Assembly: GCF_000317045.1 (NCBI RefSeq)
Contig: NC_019703.1
Coordinates: forward strand, 2,964,501-3,028,500
Direction of reading: 5' to 3'
Length of the DNA stretch: 64,000 bases
From: Geitlerinema sp. PCC 7407
GTDB taxonomy: Bacteria > Cyanobacteriota > Cyanobacteriia > PCC-7407
The notes below the pieces were generated by a model. It saw only the letters and a list, made by a program, of their open reading frames with translations, searched no databases and was not told the origin of the DNA. Numbering within the stretch: position 1 is the first letter of the stretch; each line of letters begins with the position of its first letter. The position numbers and the translations under genes are program-made. Of the stretch, positions 15,868 through 24,794 are shown one piece after another.

Positions 15868-16482
15868 ATGAATCTACGAATCTTTTGGCTTTTAAGCATT
15901 TTGAATTCGTGCTTATTAGGAGCAGTTTTGGCTCCCGCAGCGATCGCTGCTCCTCTACGTTTTGACGTGACTGGCACCTTTGCTCCTGACAATCTTTTTA
16001 ATTTAGAGAGCTTCAGCGGTTTTTACGTTTATGACCCAGATGAGCGGCAGCCCAGTTCCCTCGGCGGAGAAGCGATCGCCCTGACGGACTATCGCTTTAC
16101 CCTGGTTGGTGGCCAGCAAAATATCAATCTGGCCATAGATGACCCCATTGAGCTGCCCCCGTCGTTCGTGCGCTTTCAGCAGGTCGATCGCGGCACCACG
16201 CTCTACTGGCTAGACATTGCGCGCCCCAATGCGGCGTTTAATCTACAATTTTTTGCAGCTAATGCCCTGCCAACTGTGCCGTCTGGGCCAGACTATGGCG
16301 CACCGCCCACTCGGTTCTTGCAGGGAAGCTTTGCGGCGGCGCTGGTACCGGGCAACGCCACGGTCACCAGCGCCCGAGTCACGGCAGCCCAGAGCGTTCC
16401 CGAGCCGACCGGCTCCCTGGGCTGGCTGGCCCTAGGTGGCTTGGTGCTGGGGTGGCCCCTAGCTCTGCGGCCGCAGAGCTAG
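15868..16482 (+). CDS. PEP-CTERM sorting-domain protein
   Basis: This 204-aa exported protein has a signal peptide (MNLRIFWLLSILNSCLLGAV, cleaved near AIAA, residues about 1-27). The central part of about 150 residues is beta-rich, with no known enzyme motif (LRFDVTGTFAPDNLFNLESF...). The C-terminus is a PEP-CTERM tail: VPEPTGSLGWLAL, a hydrophobic helix and a final Arg. PEP-CTERM tails direct proteins to an exosortase for surface sorting. I start at ATG 15868 because the signal peptide begins there; the frame extends upstream without a start site. The last codons and the stop lie inside a 40-bp perfect palindrome. Function of the mature part is unknown. Confidence 0.8.
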   Translation: MNLRIFWLLSILNSCLLGAVLAPAAIAAPLRFDVTGTFAPDNLFNLESFSGFYVYDPDERQPSSLGGEAIALTDYRFTLVGGQQNINLAIDDPIELPPSFVRFQQVDRGTTLYWLDIARPNAAFNLQFFAANALPTVPSGPDYGAPPTRFLQGSFAAALVPGNATVTSARVTAAQSVPEPTGSLGWLALGGLVLGWPLALRPQS

Positions 16483-16490
16483 GGGCCACC
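16451..16490. repeat. 40-bp perfect palindrome across a stop codon
   Basis: Positions 16451-16470 are the exact reverse complement of 16471-16490, with no spacer. The palindrome covers the last ten codons and the TAG (16480-16482) of the PEP-CTERM gene. It contains a NotI-like GCGGCCGC centre, not HIP1. No T tract follows, so it is not a classic terminator. Confidence 0.9.
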
Positions 16491-16529
16491 GGCTCGCCCT
16501 TCCTGTGCCCCTTTCCATCGCCCATAAAA

Positions 16530-16561
16530 ATCGCGGGCAGTGCCTGGGCACGACCCGCGAT
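16530..16561 (-). terminator. Rho-independent terminator of the HlyD/ABC/isomerase operon
   Basis: An 8-bp stem ATCGCGGG/CCCGCGAT (16530-16537 with 16554-16561) has an inner GTGCC/GGCAC helix. On the minus strand it is followed by TTTTTAT. It lies 22 bp after the HlyD stop codon. Confidence 0.8.
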
Positions 16562-16583
16562 CGCCTTTTAGAATTTTTCGACC

Positions 16584-18167
16584 CTAGCGCACCGTGGTGA
16601 TGCTATCGGTTTTCTTCTGGAAGAGCTCGGTGAAGATGCTCAGCACCGTCCGCTTGCGGACTTTGATGTTGGCGCTGATGGACATACCGGACTGGAGAGG
16701 CACTTCTTTACCTTTGATCTTGAGAGACTGCTGCTCCAGGCGAATCTTGGCCGGGAAGGTGTAGAAGGGCTTGATGTCGGTGGGCGGCAGGGCGTCCGAG
16801 CCAATTTCGACCAGAGTGCCTTTGACATCCCCAAACTCGCTGTAGGGGAAGGAGTCAATGCGCACATCCACTTTCATCTCCGGCTCAACAAAGCCGATGT
16901 CCTGATTGGTGATGTCGACTTTGGCAATCAGGCTGTCTTCGGGCACCAGCTTCAGGATCGGCTCGCTGGTGTTGGCCACAAAGCCCGGTCCGCCCGCCTG
17001 GAGGTCGAAGATCACGCCGTCTACGGGCGCTTTGATCTCCTGGTAGCGCAGGGTGAGGGCTGCCTGCTCGAGCTGGCCGTCGATCTCGGCGATGCGCTTT
17101 TCATTGTCAACGACGGCGCGGCTGATCTGGCTGTCGATCTCGGCAATGCGCTTTTCGTTGTCGGCGAGCTGGGTGAAGAGGTCTTTGCCCGCGAAGGCAA
17201 CGGTGTTTTGCAGGCGCTCTTGGGCCTGGGCGATCGCCAGCTTCAGGCGCTGCTGGGATTCGGTGAGGCGCTGCACCTCGGACTGGCCCGTGCGCACCTC
17301 GAGCTGCTGCTGAAGCACTTGCAGGCGAGCAATTCCGCCGTCCTCCAGCAGCGGCTCGACGTTCCCCAAAATTTCTTGGTTCACCGCCAGCGAGTCTTTG
17401 GCGCTCGCGAGCTGAACGTCGTTTTCTCGCAGCTGGCGCTCCAGCTGACCCACCTCTAGCTCGGCGGCCGCTACCCGCGATCGCAGCTCTGACTGGCTAT
17501 TTTGCAGGCGGGCGACCTGCTCCGCGCTCAGGCTGGCCGCTCCGCTGGTATCCCCCAGCTGCAAGCGATAGAGGCGATTTTCAGAGACGAGGGTCGCGCG
17601 GCTCTTGGTAAGAGAGGCCATGGCGGGGGAGATATTTAGCCGGGCAATCTGGGCTTCGATCTCCACTGGCGTCAGAGTCTGGCTGGTCTGGGTGCGATAG
17701 AACTGGTTTTCCTGAACCAGCTTGGCGCGAATGCTTTGCAGGGACTCTAGCTGAGCCTTGGAGGCAGTCGGGTCAAAGCTAATCAGCAGATCGCCCGCCT
17801 TGACGCGATCGCCGTCTTTGACGTGGACCGTTTTTACCACGCCGCCCACGGGAGCCTGGACCTCTTTCACCGCGCCGGTAGGCTCCAGCTTGCCCCGCGC
17901 CGGAATCGCCTGCTCCACCTCCGCAAAGGCCGCCCACACCAGCAGCGAGCTGGTCACTCCCACGATCGTCCAGACGATCGCTCGGGACCACAGCGGAGAC
18001 TGTTGCAGCACCACCGGCTTGTCAAAGCTGGCTGGCCGCATCTCCTCTTCGATGCTGATGATGCTCGGGCCTGGCTGGGCTGGGGTGACGGCGATGGGGG
18101 CAGCGTGGCGGCTGCCGTTGGTGCCATTGGCGGTGTGGGTGCCGTTTTTGCCGTTACTCTGAGTCAT
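16584..18167 (-). CDS. HlyD-family type I secretion adaptor
   Basis: This 527-aa periplasmic adaptor has a cytosolic Asn/Gly-rich start, one membrane segment (about 77-97, IVWTIVGVTSSLLVWAAFAEV) and a lipoyl half (ARGKLEPTGAVKEVQAPVGG). A long coiled-coil hairpin (about 140-375) contains a duplicated DNEKRIAEID heptad-like block. The second lipoyl half is IKAPVDGVIFDLQ and the C-terminal beta domain ends at VRKRTVLSIFTELF. It should join the ABC exporter encoded just upstream (74 bp) to a TolC-like channel, which is not in this window. ATG 18167 is preferred over an upstream TTG frame. Last gene of a three-gene operon with isomerase and ABC exporter. Confidence 0.9.
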   Translation of the reverse strand: MTQSNGKNGTHTANGTNGSRHAAPIAVTPAQPGPSIISIEEEMRPASFDKPVVLQQSPLWSRAIVWTIVGVTSSLLVWAAFAEVEQAIPARGKLEPTGAVKEVQAPVGGVVKTVHVKDGDRVKAGDLLISFDPTASKAQLESLQSIRAKLVQENQFYRTQTSQTLTPVEIEAQIARLNISPAMASLTKSRATLVSENRLYRLQLGDTSGAASLSAEQVARLQNSQSELRSRVAAAELEVGQLERQLRENDVQLASAKDSLAVNQEILGNVEPLLEDGGIARLQVLQQQLEVRTGQSEVQRLTESQQRLKLAIAQAQERLQNTVAFAGKDLFTQLADNEKRIAEIDSQISRAVVDNEKRIAEIDGQLEQAALTLRYQEIKAPVDGVIFDLQAGGPGFVANTSEPILKLVPEDSLIAKVDITNQDIGFVEPEMKVDVRIDSFPYSEFGDVKGTLVEIGSDALPPTDIKPFYTFPAKIRLEQQSLKIKGKEVPLQSGMSISANIKVRKRTVLSIFTELFQKKTDSITTVR

Positions 18168-18241
18168 AGCTTCAAAACCTGCTGATTTAAGGACGTAGGC
18201 GGGCAAGCGATCGGCGGTAGATTCTTGAACCCTGGGCCTTA

Positions 18242-21200
18242 TTAGAGCTGGGCTTCCTGCTGCTGGTAGAGACAGAAGTAGCGTCCCCGCAGCTCCATCA
18301 ATTCTTCATGGGTTCCCTGCTCCACCACGGACCCCTGGTCCATCATCAAGATCAGATCCGCGTTGCGAATGGTGCTGAGGCGGTGGGTGATGAAGAAAAC
18401 CGTTCGGCCCCGGAAGGCTTCGGCAAGGTTGAGGCACACCTGGCGCTCGGTGTTGTAGTCGAGGGCGCTGGTGGCTTCGTCCATGATCAGCAACCGGGGA
18501 TTTTGGAGGATGGTACGGGCGATCGCCAGACGCTGCCGCTGACCCCCGGACAAAGAAGAACCCCGCTCCCCAACCCGGGTGTTGTAGCCATTGGGCAGGC
18601 CCATCACAAACTCGTGGGCCACGGCGATCTTGGCGGCTTCGATGATCTCCTCAGAGGTCGCCTCCGGGTTGGTCAGAGCAATGTTTTCCTGCACTGACGC
18701 ATCAAACAGCAGCGTGTCCTGGGGCACGATACCGATCTGGCGGCGCAGAGAGTACAGCTCCACTTTGCTGATGTCATAGCCATCAATCATAATGCGGCCA
18801 TTATTGGGCGCATACAGACGCGGCAAAAGCTTCATCAAAGTACTCTTACCAGAGCCGCTCTGGCCCACAATCCCCACAAACTTCCCAGATGGGAAGTCGA
18901 GGGTAATGTTATTGAGCTGGGACGGCCCAGTCTTGCCAAAGCGGAAGGAAACATTGTCGTAGGACACCGCGCCCTTGATGTAGGGCATGGGGATGTTGGT
19001 GCGATCGGTCTCGTCGGCCTCTTGGGGCGTGTCGAGAATGTCGCTCAGGCGCTCGATGGACAGCGCCAGCTCCTGGAAGTTTTGCCAGAGCTGGGCGAGG
19101 CGCAGCAGGGGCGTGGTCACGTAGCCCGCGATGATCCGGAAAGCGATCAGCTGACCCAGGGTAAGCTCCCCCTTGAGCACCAGGTAGGCCCCCACCCACA
19201 GCACCAGCAACCCCGAGATTTGGTTGAGGAAGTGGGTCAGGGAGTTGGCGGTGGTCGAGGTCAAAACGGTCTTGAAGCCGGCGCTGACGTAGCGAGCGTA
19301 GCGGTCTTGCCACTGCCAGCGCGATCGCAGCTCAATGTTTTGGGCCTTGACGGTCTGGATACCGCCCACCACCTCCACTAGGTAGGACTGGGTTTCGGCG
19401 TTGCGCTCGGCCCGCTCCCGCAGCTGCCGCCGGATGATCGGCGAGGCGATCACCGCCAGCCCCACAAACAGCGGAATCGTCGACAGAGCCACCGCCGTCA
19501 GCAGGGGGCTGTAGATCAGCATCACGAGGATGTAGATCACCGAGAAGATGGAGTCAAGGACCACCGTCAGGGCGGTCCCCGTCAGGAACTGGCGAATTCG
19601 CTCCAGCTCGCCCACCCGGGTAGACAGTTCACCCACGGGCCGCTGCTCGAAGTACTTCAGGGGCAGGCGCAGCAGGTGATCGATGATCTCGGTGCCCAGG
19701 GACAGGTCGATGCGGTTCGTGGTGTCGACGAAAAGGTACGTTCGCAAACTCGACAGCAGCGCCTCAAAGATCGCAATGATCACCAGGAAAATGCCCAGAA
19801 TTTGCAGCGTGTCGATGCTGTTCTGGATGATCACCTTGTCGATGATCACCTGGATCATCAGGGGATTGGCCAGGGCAAACAGCTGGACAAAGAAGGAGGC
19901 AATGAAGACCTCGATCAGGACGCGGCGATAGCGGTTGACCGAGGGCAAGAACCAGCCCAAGCCGAATTTCCTTTGGGGCGTTTGGCGGGTGGAGCTGAGG
20001 AGCAAGACCGGCCCTTCTTTGCCCCACGAGCGCAAAAAGTCGCTGAGGCGGCGGCGGCGCACCCCTTCCTCGGGAATGCCCAGAATGACTTCTCGGCTGG
20101 TGGCGCCATAGAGAATGGCGACGCTGCCCTGCCACAGGATCAGGGCGGGGGTGGGCAGGCGGCCAAAGGAGCCTGCGGGCACGCTGACCAAGTTGGCGCT
20201 CAGACCCATCATTTCGGCGATCGCCCCATAGAGCTGGAGCGATACGGCCTGATCGAGATTGGGCTCTTTGCCGTAGCGCTCGACCTGGCTCTTGAGCACG
20301 CGCTCGATCAGGTCTCGCCGGAAGGGCATCCCCAAATGCTTGGCCAGCATCTGGAAGCAGGCCAGGGGCGCATACACCGCCCCCCGCCCGCGCACGTAGG
20401 GGTATTTTTTGGCCCGGCCCACCGGCGCGTCGATCACGTAGGGCAGATTTTCGGCCTCAGGCGGGCGATCGGGGGCGTAGGGAATGCCGTTGTCGGTCGG
20501 GGACTCCAGGCTGGTTTCCCCTTCCATGGCCGCGACGGCGCTCACCGGCGCATCGGCCACCGCCAGATCCTCAGCCGCCCCGATGGGCAGCGTTCCGGGG
20601 GGCGGCACCGAGGCAAAGTCGGGCATCTCCAGGATGCGGGCGGGCAGGGTGCCGGTGACCTGCAGGGTGTCCTGAAGCCCGGGCTCGAGGCGAGAGCCTG
20701 CGGGGCGATCGGCGATCGCCCCGCCCCCGCTCACCAGCCACAGCCGCTCAGGGTTGAGGTCGGCCAGGGTGCGAGGACCAGCGGGCCAGTGGTGCACCAC
20801 CGTCTGGGTCTGCAACGCCTGGGTGAGATCTTTGAGGTTGGCCGCGCCGTCGGCTCGGCGCATCAGCTCCGCCCCCAGCAGATCAAAGATCTCGATCAGG
20901 GAGGCGCGATCGTGAAAGGCCTGGGACAGCAGCGGATGCTGATCGAGCAGCGTCCAAAAATCCTGCACCGAAAACGTCAGGCAAATGGTCTCGCGGGAGG
21001 CGATCGCCGTCTCGCAGGGCACCCCCCGCACCAGGCTCGCATCCCCCAGCACCGCTCCCTTGTCTAGGAGCCGCAGCGTCACCGGCAGCTGGGTCCGGGG
21101 ATCATAGCCCAGCATCCGCGCCTGCCCCTCAAACAAAATCGAAATCTGGGCGGGCATCTTGTCGCGAATCACGATCGCCTGACCCATGCGATAGCGCAGC

Positions 21201-21304
21201 AGCTGCCCTTGGCGGGACAGCTGCTCCAGGGCTGCCGGCGGTAGCAAATTGAAGGGTTCAACGCTGGCGAGAAACGATTGAACCGAAGTTGTGGTGTAGA
21301 TCAT
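18242..21304 (-). CDS. HlyB-like ABC exporter with inactive C39-like domain
   Basis: This 1020-aa protein has a cyclic-nucleotide-binding-like N-terminus (about 15-140), a Pro/Ala-rich linker and a C39-like domain (about 300-430). The exporter helices (about 455-740) and ABC ATPase (about 775-1020) follow, with GQSGSGKST, LSGGQRQRLAIARTI, LIMDEATSALD and THRLST. In the C39-like domain the catalytic Cys position is Ala312 (YAPLACFQML aligns with DCGVTCLAMI of the HetC-like paralogue). The His and Asp positions are also replaced (WQGSVAIL, LGIPEE). Such dead C39-like domains hold unfolded RTX substrates in HlyB-type exporters. The RTX proteins at 492-1583 and 4094-4954 are the obvious cargo. 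Its ATG overlaps the isomerase stop by 4 bp (ATGA), so translation is coupled. Confidence 0.92.
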   Translation of the reverse strand: MIYTTTSVQSFLASVEPFNLLPPAALEQLSRQGQLLRYRMGQAIVIRDKMPAQISILFEGQARMLGYDPRTQLPVTLRLLDKGAVLGDASLVRGVPCETAIASRETICLTFSVQDFWTLLDQHPLLSQAFHDRASLIEIFDLLGAELMRRADGAANLKDLTQALQTQTVVHHWPAGPRTLADLNPERLWLVSGGGAIADRPAGSRLEPGLQDTLQVTGTLPARILEMPDFASVPPPGTLPIGAAEDLAVADAPVSAVAAMEGETSLESPTDNGIPYAPDRPPEAENLPYVIDAPVGRAKKYPYVRGRGAVYAPLACFQMLAKHLGMPFRRDLIERVLKSQVERYGKEPNLDQAVSLQLYGAIAEMMGLSANLVSVPAGSFGRLPTPALILWQGSVAILYGATSREVILGIPEEGVRRRRLSDFLRSWGKEGPVLLLSSTRQTPQRKFGLGWFLPSVNRYRRVLIEVFIASFFVQLFALANPLMIQVIIDKVIIQNSIDTLQILGIFLVIIAIFEALLSSLRTYLFVDTTNRIDLSLGTEIIDHLLRLPLKYFEQRPVGELSTRVGELERIRQFLTGTALTVVLDSIFSVIYILVMLIYSPLLTAVALSTIPLFVGLAVIASPIIRRQLRERAERNAETQSYLVEVVGGIQTVKAQNIELRSRWQWQDRYARYVSAGFKTVLTSTTANSLTHFLNQISGLLVLWVGAYLVLKGELTLGQLIAFRIIAGYVTTPLLRLAQLWQNFQELALSIERLSDILDTPQEADETDRTNIPMPYIKGAVSYDNVSFRFGKTGPSQLNNITLDFPSGKFVGIVGQSGSGKSTLMKLLPRLYAPNNGRIMIDGYDISKVELYSLRRQIGIVPQDTLLFDASVQENIALTNPEATSEEIIEAAKIAVAHEFVMGLPNGYNTRVGERGSSLSGGQRQRLAIARTILQNPRLLIMDEATSALDYNTERQVCLNLAEAFRGRTVFFITHRLSTIRNADLILMMDQGSVVEQGTHEELMELRGRYFCLYQQQEAQL

Positions 21305-22053
21305 TGCGAAGCCGTGGGAGTGGAGTCGGGGGAATCAGGGGCACCGAGCTGCGCCAGCTGCTCCTGCAACCAGCCATTGAACAATTCATTGAGCAGGCGC
21401 TGACGAACGCCATCGTCGAGCTGCACCGGCAAAAACTTTTCGAGACGCACAATCACAAACCATTCCCCCAAACGCGTTGGGGGCCAGAGCTGTCCCGGTT
21501 TGCTCACCGACAGCATCCGGGCCAGCGGAGGAGCGGGCACCGTCAGCTCCACCGGACCAATCAAGCCCCCAGTTTGGGCCTCCGGCCCCTGGGAGTACTC
21601 TGCCGCCAGCTCTGCTAGGGATTGTTCCCCTTCTTGAATCCGAAAATACAGCTCCTGCGCAATTCCCGGATCCTGGGTCCGAATCAGGGAGTAGATCACC
21701 CGGTCGAGCTGGCCCTTGCGCGTCAGGAAATAGGACTCTAGCTTCGGTCCCCAGGTGGTTTGCTTAAACTTTTCCAGCTTGAAGCTGCGCAGAGTGTTGG
21801 CCCGAAACAGCTCTAGGGTCTGGCCTTGACTCTTGAGCCAGTTTTGGCGCGCCTCCGGCAGCTCTAGCTGGTGGCGCAAAAAGATTTGCTCACAGGCCGC
21901 ATCCAGTTCTTCGGGGGAGCACTCGACTGACGCGATCGCCTCATCCACCAGCAGCTCTCGCACAAGCTGCGGCAAAAGCTGGTAGCGCGCCAGGAGCGGA
22001 ATAATTTCCTCAGCGGTAATCGTTCGCTGGCCGACTTTGAGAACTGCGGTCAT
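21301..22053 (-). CDS. PpiC-like peptidyl-prolyl isomerase of the type I secretion operon
   Basis: This 250-aa protein has a SurA-like helical N-terminal part (about 1-125) and a degenerate rotamase domain (about 128-230). Recognisable pieces are ELAAEYSQGPEAQTGGLIGP and the RLGEWFVIVRLEKFLP strand. A Pro/Ser tail ends the protein. The C-terminal helix (LLNELFNGWLQEQL) resembles that of the other isomerase (IVDRLFGEWLKGEL, 3310-4083), so the two are paralogues. There is no signal peptide. ATG 22053 is chosen over an upstream TTG. It heads the operon with exporter and adaptor and overlaps the exporter start by 4 bp. Its role is probably to assist cargo folding state before export; this is inferred from context. 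Confidence 0.8.
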   Translation of the reverse strand: MTAVLKVGQRTITAEEIIPLLARYQLLPQLVRELLVDEAIASVECSPEELDAACEQIFLRHQLELPEARQNWLKSQGQTLELFRANTLRSFKLEKFKQTTWGPKLESYFLTRKGQLDRVIYSLIRTQDPGIAQELYFRIQEGEQSLAELAAEYSQGPEAQTGGLIGPVELTVPAPPLARMLSVSKPGQLWPPTRLGEWFVIVRLEKFLPVQLDDGVRQRLLNELFNGWLQEQLAQLGAPDSPDSTPTASQ

Positions 22054-23272
22054 AAGTGGATGGCGATTATCATCTAGGCCCCACAACGCGGGGAAACGGG
22101 TTTATTAAATCAGGCTTTTCGGGCTCTGGTGTCTGAGATCAGCAACCAGTCGCCATAGCGTACCCCAAAATCTGCGATCGCCTCTGTGTTGCAAGGTTTT
22201 TAGCGTTTTTGGGGAAGCGGCAACCCAAGCAGGCTTGAGCCTTGCGCTGCGGCGATGCGCCAATTGTCAGGAAACCTACCACACTTCCCGGCGCGGGCAC
22301 ACTTCCCGGGACGGGTGCACCGCCGCTGCCTTGGACAATGTCGCAAACTCTGCCCTCGGGTCATGCCCCCTAAGCTCTCACCCTGATAAACAACATATTG
22401 TGCAGGCAGGCTCAAGCAATCAAGACTTTTGGCAAAATCGGGCTCCTTTAGGTTTCCCCAGCGGGCTGACCTGGGGGCGCTTTACGGTGTCTGGGGCGAT
22501 CGCCGCCCAAACTTTACATTTTCTTAAGCTACATTTCGATTGATTTAGGCCAATGTAAAAGACCGGTCACAAACGATGATTTCACACTCTAAAGATGCCC
22601 TCTCCAAGGGGCGATCGCCAAGACTTTATGGTCGCCGCAACAAAACTCATTACTTTTCTTTTTTCCTTTTGATTCGCTTTCTAGAAATTCTCATCGCCTC
22701 CCAAAGCAGCTCGCATTATTGCTAGATCTCTCTCAACATCTATCTAAAGATTTATTTAACATTTCATTCTCAAAAAACTCTCTCCAGCCGGAAAGTCCAT
22801 CGCTTTTCAGCAAAAAAAGCCGTTCTCACCAATCACCTTCAAGAACACCAAATCTCTTGTCGATTTATTCATCAACCAAGAGGGGTTCTTTATTAAATCC
22901 TTATTTTCATTTGGTAGGAAGCAGGGCGGGGATCACGCTAAAACAAAGCGATCCCCATCCGAAGTTACATTGACAACTCTGATAGCACTCAACATAATGT
23001 CTAATAGAAGCAATGAATTCCCACTCACCTTTTTGTAACCAAATCGAATCATTCAAAAACTTGCATTGAGTAAGATTGAGTTTCGTGAATTTTCTGGGAA
23101 TTTTTAGCGCTTCTGTAAAGTTTTTGAGCAGGCTCTAGGCGTTAGAAACTCGATGTTTAGGCAGCTATCGCCTGACCTAGAGCCCGGGCAAAGCTTTTTG
23201 GAAACGCCGTTGCCCCCATTTCCAGCCTTTTCGTCCAGCCGCCCGACTACACAAAACGAGGAAGTCCGAAAA
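22054..23272. other. 1.2-kb intergenic region, no gene called
   Basis: Divergent promoters are expected here for the isomerase operon (minus) and the zinc-ribbon gene (plus). The stretch changes from GC-rich (22054-22620, with a short direct repeat CACTTCCCGG near 22279 and 22300) to AT-rich (22650-23130). Frames at 22235-22543 and 22719-22973 have no ribosome binding site and no recognisable sequence. Confidence 0.5.
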
Positions 23273-23455
23273 ATGCAGCAAATTGTTCAGAAGGTTCATT
23301 GCCCCAACTGCGGTAGTTCGGCTGAGCGCCATCACATTCTGAGCAGCCGACTGATTCGTACTCAGTGCCACCGCTGTGATTACCTGATGATCACCTGCTC
23401 TGAGACGGGCCGCGTTATCGAAGCCTACGCCCCCGGCATCGCATCTCGACGATAG
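23273..23455 (+). CDS. Small zinc-ribbon protein conserved in cyanobacteria
   Basis: This 60-aa protein has two CxxC knuckles, Cys10/Cys13 (HCPNCGSSAERH) and Cys32/Cys35 (QCHRCDYLMITC), and a conserved tail GRVIEAYAPGI. GAGGA about 10 nt upstream supports ATG 23273; a longer frame to 23153 lacks support. Similar cyanobacterial proteins are sometimes labelled as PriA helicase because of the zinc ribbon, but this protein is far too short for a helicase. Its function is unknown; nucleic acid or protein binding is plausible. Confidence 0.8.
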   Translation: MQQIVQKVHCPNCGSSAERHHILSSRLIRTQCHRCDYLMITCSETGRVIEAYAPGIASRR

Positions 23456-23516
23456 GGTAGCGGCAGGCGGCTCGACAGTGTCTACCTTTGATCGAAAAAA
23501 TCGATTTTTGAGCCTA

Positions 23517-23545
23517 GCGAGCCTCGTTTTTAGAGGCTCGCTTTT
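23517..23545. terminator. Bidirectional terminator overlapping the rlmN stop codon
   Basis: A 9-bp stem GCGAGCCTC/GAGGCTCGC (23517-23525 with 23533-23541) has a 7-nt loop and TTTT after it on the + strand. The rlmN stop codon (23530-23532) lies in the loop. It serves the convergent zinc-ribbon gene and possibly rlmN. Confidence 0.8.
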
Positions 23546-24594
23546 AGTTTGGAGGCGCGGAGCTGTCCGCAGGCCGCATCTGCCTCCAGGCCTCGAGAAT
23601 AGCGGACGCTGGCAGCAATGCGGTGGCGCTTGAGGGCGTCTAGGAAGGCCTGAACCCGCTGGGGGCTGGGCCGCTGGTAATCCACCTCGGAGATGGGGTT
23701 GTAGGGGATGAGGTTGACGTGGCTCTGGAAGCCCCGCAGAGAGTGGGCCAGCTCGGCGGCGTGCTCCGGCAGATCGTTAAAGTCCGCTAGCAGGATGTAC
23801 TCGAAGGTGACTCGCCGACCGGTGAGCTGGACGTAGGTGCGGCACTCCTCCAAGAGATCGGCCAGGGGATAGGGCTTGGCGCTGGGAATCAGGCGCTCCC
23901 GCAGGGGCTGGTTGGAGGCGTGCAGGCTGACCGCCAGGGTGATCTGGAGCTGCTGATCGGCGAGGCGGCGAATGTGGCCCGGAATGCCGACGGTGGAAAC
24001 GGTGATGTGGCGCGCGCCGATGCCGACGTCTTCGTTGAGGCAGCGGATGGCGGCCAGGACATTGTCGGTGTTGAGCAGCGGTTCGCCCATGCCCATGAAA
24101 ACGATGTTGCTGACGCGCTGCTGAAAGTCTTCTTGAACGGTCAGTACCTGATCTACGATTTCGTGGCGCTCTAGGTTGCGCTGGAAGCCGCCTTTGCCGG
24201 TGGCGCAGAAGTCGCAGGCCATGGGACAGCCGACTTGGGAGGAGACGCAGACGGTGAGGCGGCGATCGCTGGGAATGCCGACGGTTTCAATAATCTGGCC
24301 ATCGGCGAGCTTGAGCAGATACTTGACGGTCTCGTCGGGCGCTACGGCGCGGTGGTGAATCTGCGATCGCCCGATGGGAAAGTCGGCCAGCTGCGATCGC
24401 CACTGCTTGGGAAACACCGAGATTTCTTCTAGAGAGCGCGCCCCCCGCTCGTAGAGCCACTGATACAGCTGCTTGCCGCGATAGCCCGGTTGTCCTTGCT
24501 GCTGGACCCACTCCGTCAGCTCTGCCTGGGAGGCTCCCAGCAGGGGGCGGCGCGATTCGGCAGGAGCGATCGGGGTCAAGGTCAGATCTGACAT
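23530..24594 (-). CDS. rlmN: 23S rRNA (adenine2503-C2)/tRNA methyltransferase RlmN
   Basis: This 354-aa radical SAM enzyme methylates C2 of A2503 in 23S rRNA and A37 of some tRNAs. The iron-sulfur cysteines are Cys123, Cys127 and Cys130 in [12 protein letters not shown]. The SAM-binding GxxEP-like motif is MGMGEPLLN. The C-terminal methyl-accepting cysteine is Cys342 in [11 protein letters not shown]. An N-terminal helical domain (about 20-85) is present. Length and order are typical. It stands alone: a 200-bp gap separates it from glcF upstream, and a terminator covers its stop codon. Confidence 0.96.
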   Translation of the reverse strand: MSDLTLTPIAPAESRRPLLGASQAELTEWVQQQGQPGYRGKQLYQWLYERGARSLEEISVFPKQWRSQLADFPIGRSQIHHRAVAPDETVKYLLKLADGQIIETVGIPSDRRLTVCVSSQVGCPMACDFCATGKGGFQRNLERHEIVDQVLTVQEDFQQRVSNIVFMGMGEPLLNTDNVLAAIRCLNEDVGIGARHITVSTVGIPGHIRRLADQQLQITLAVSLHASNQPLRERLIPSAKPYPLADLLEECRTYVQLTGRRVTFEYILLADFNDLPEHAAELAHSLRGFQSHVNLIPYNPISEVDYQRPSPQRVQAFLDALKRHRIAASVRYSRGLEADAACGQLRASKLKASL

Positions 24595-24794
24595 GGCAAG
24601 CAGGGCTCTCAGAAAAAGCGATCAGTGCAAGGGAAGCGGCGAAGCTCAGGTCCTGGTGGGCGATCGCCCACCGTGGCTCACAGATGTTCCATCCTAGCCC
24701 AGGAGCTAGGAGGCTGTCTGTGAATCTTTTGGGTAGCGCCCAGCCCAGGAACAGCAAAGGGCGATCGCCCCCAGATCAGCGAACTTTAGGCTCT

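Noticed and set aside
19676..21067. 463-codon frame opposite the HlyB-like exporter
   Set aside because: Antisense shadow with His/Gln/Gly-biased composition and no domain.
23273..23455. Annotation of the zinc-ribbon protein as PriA helicase
   Set aside because: At 60 residues it has only two CxxC pairs and no helicase motifs.
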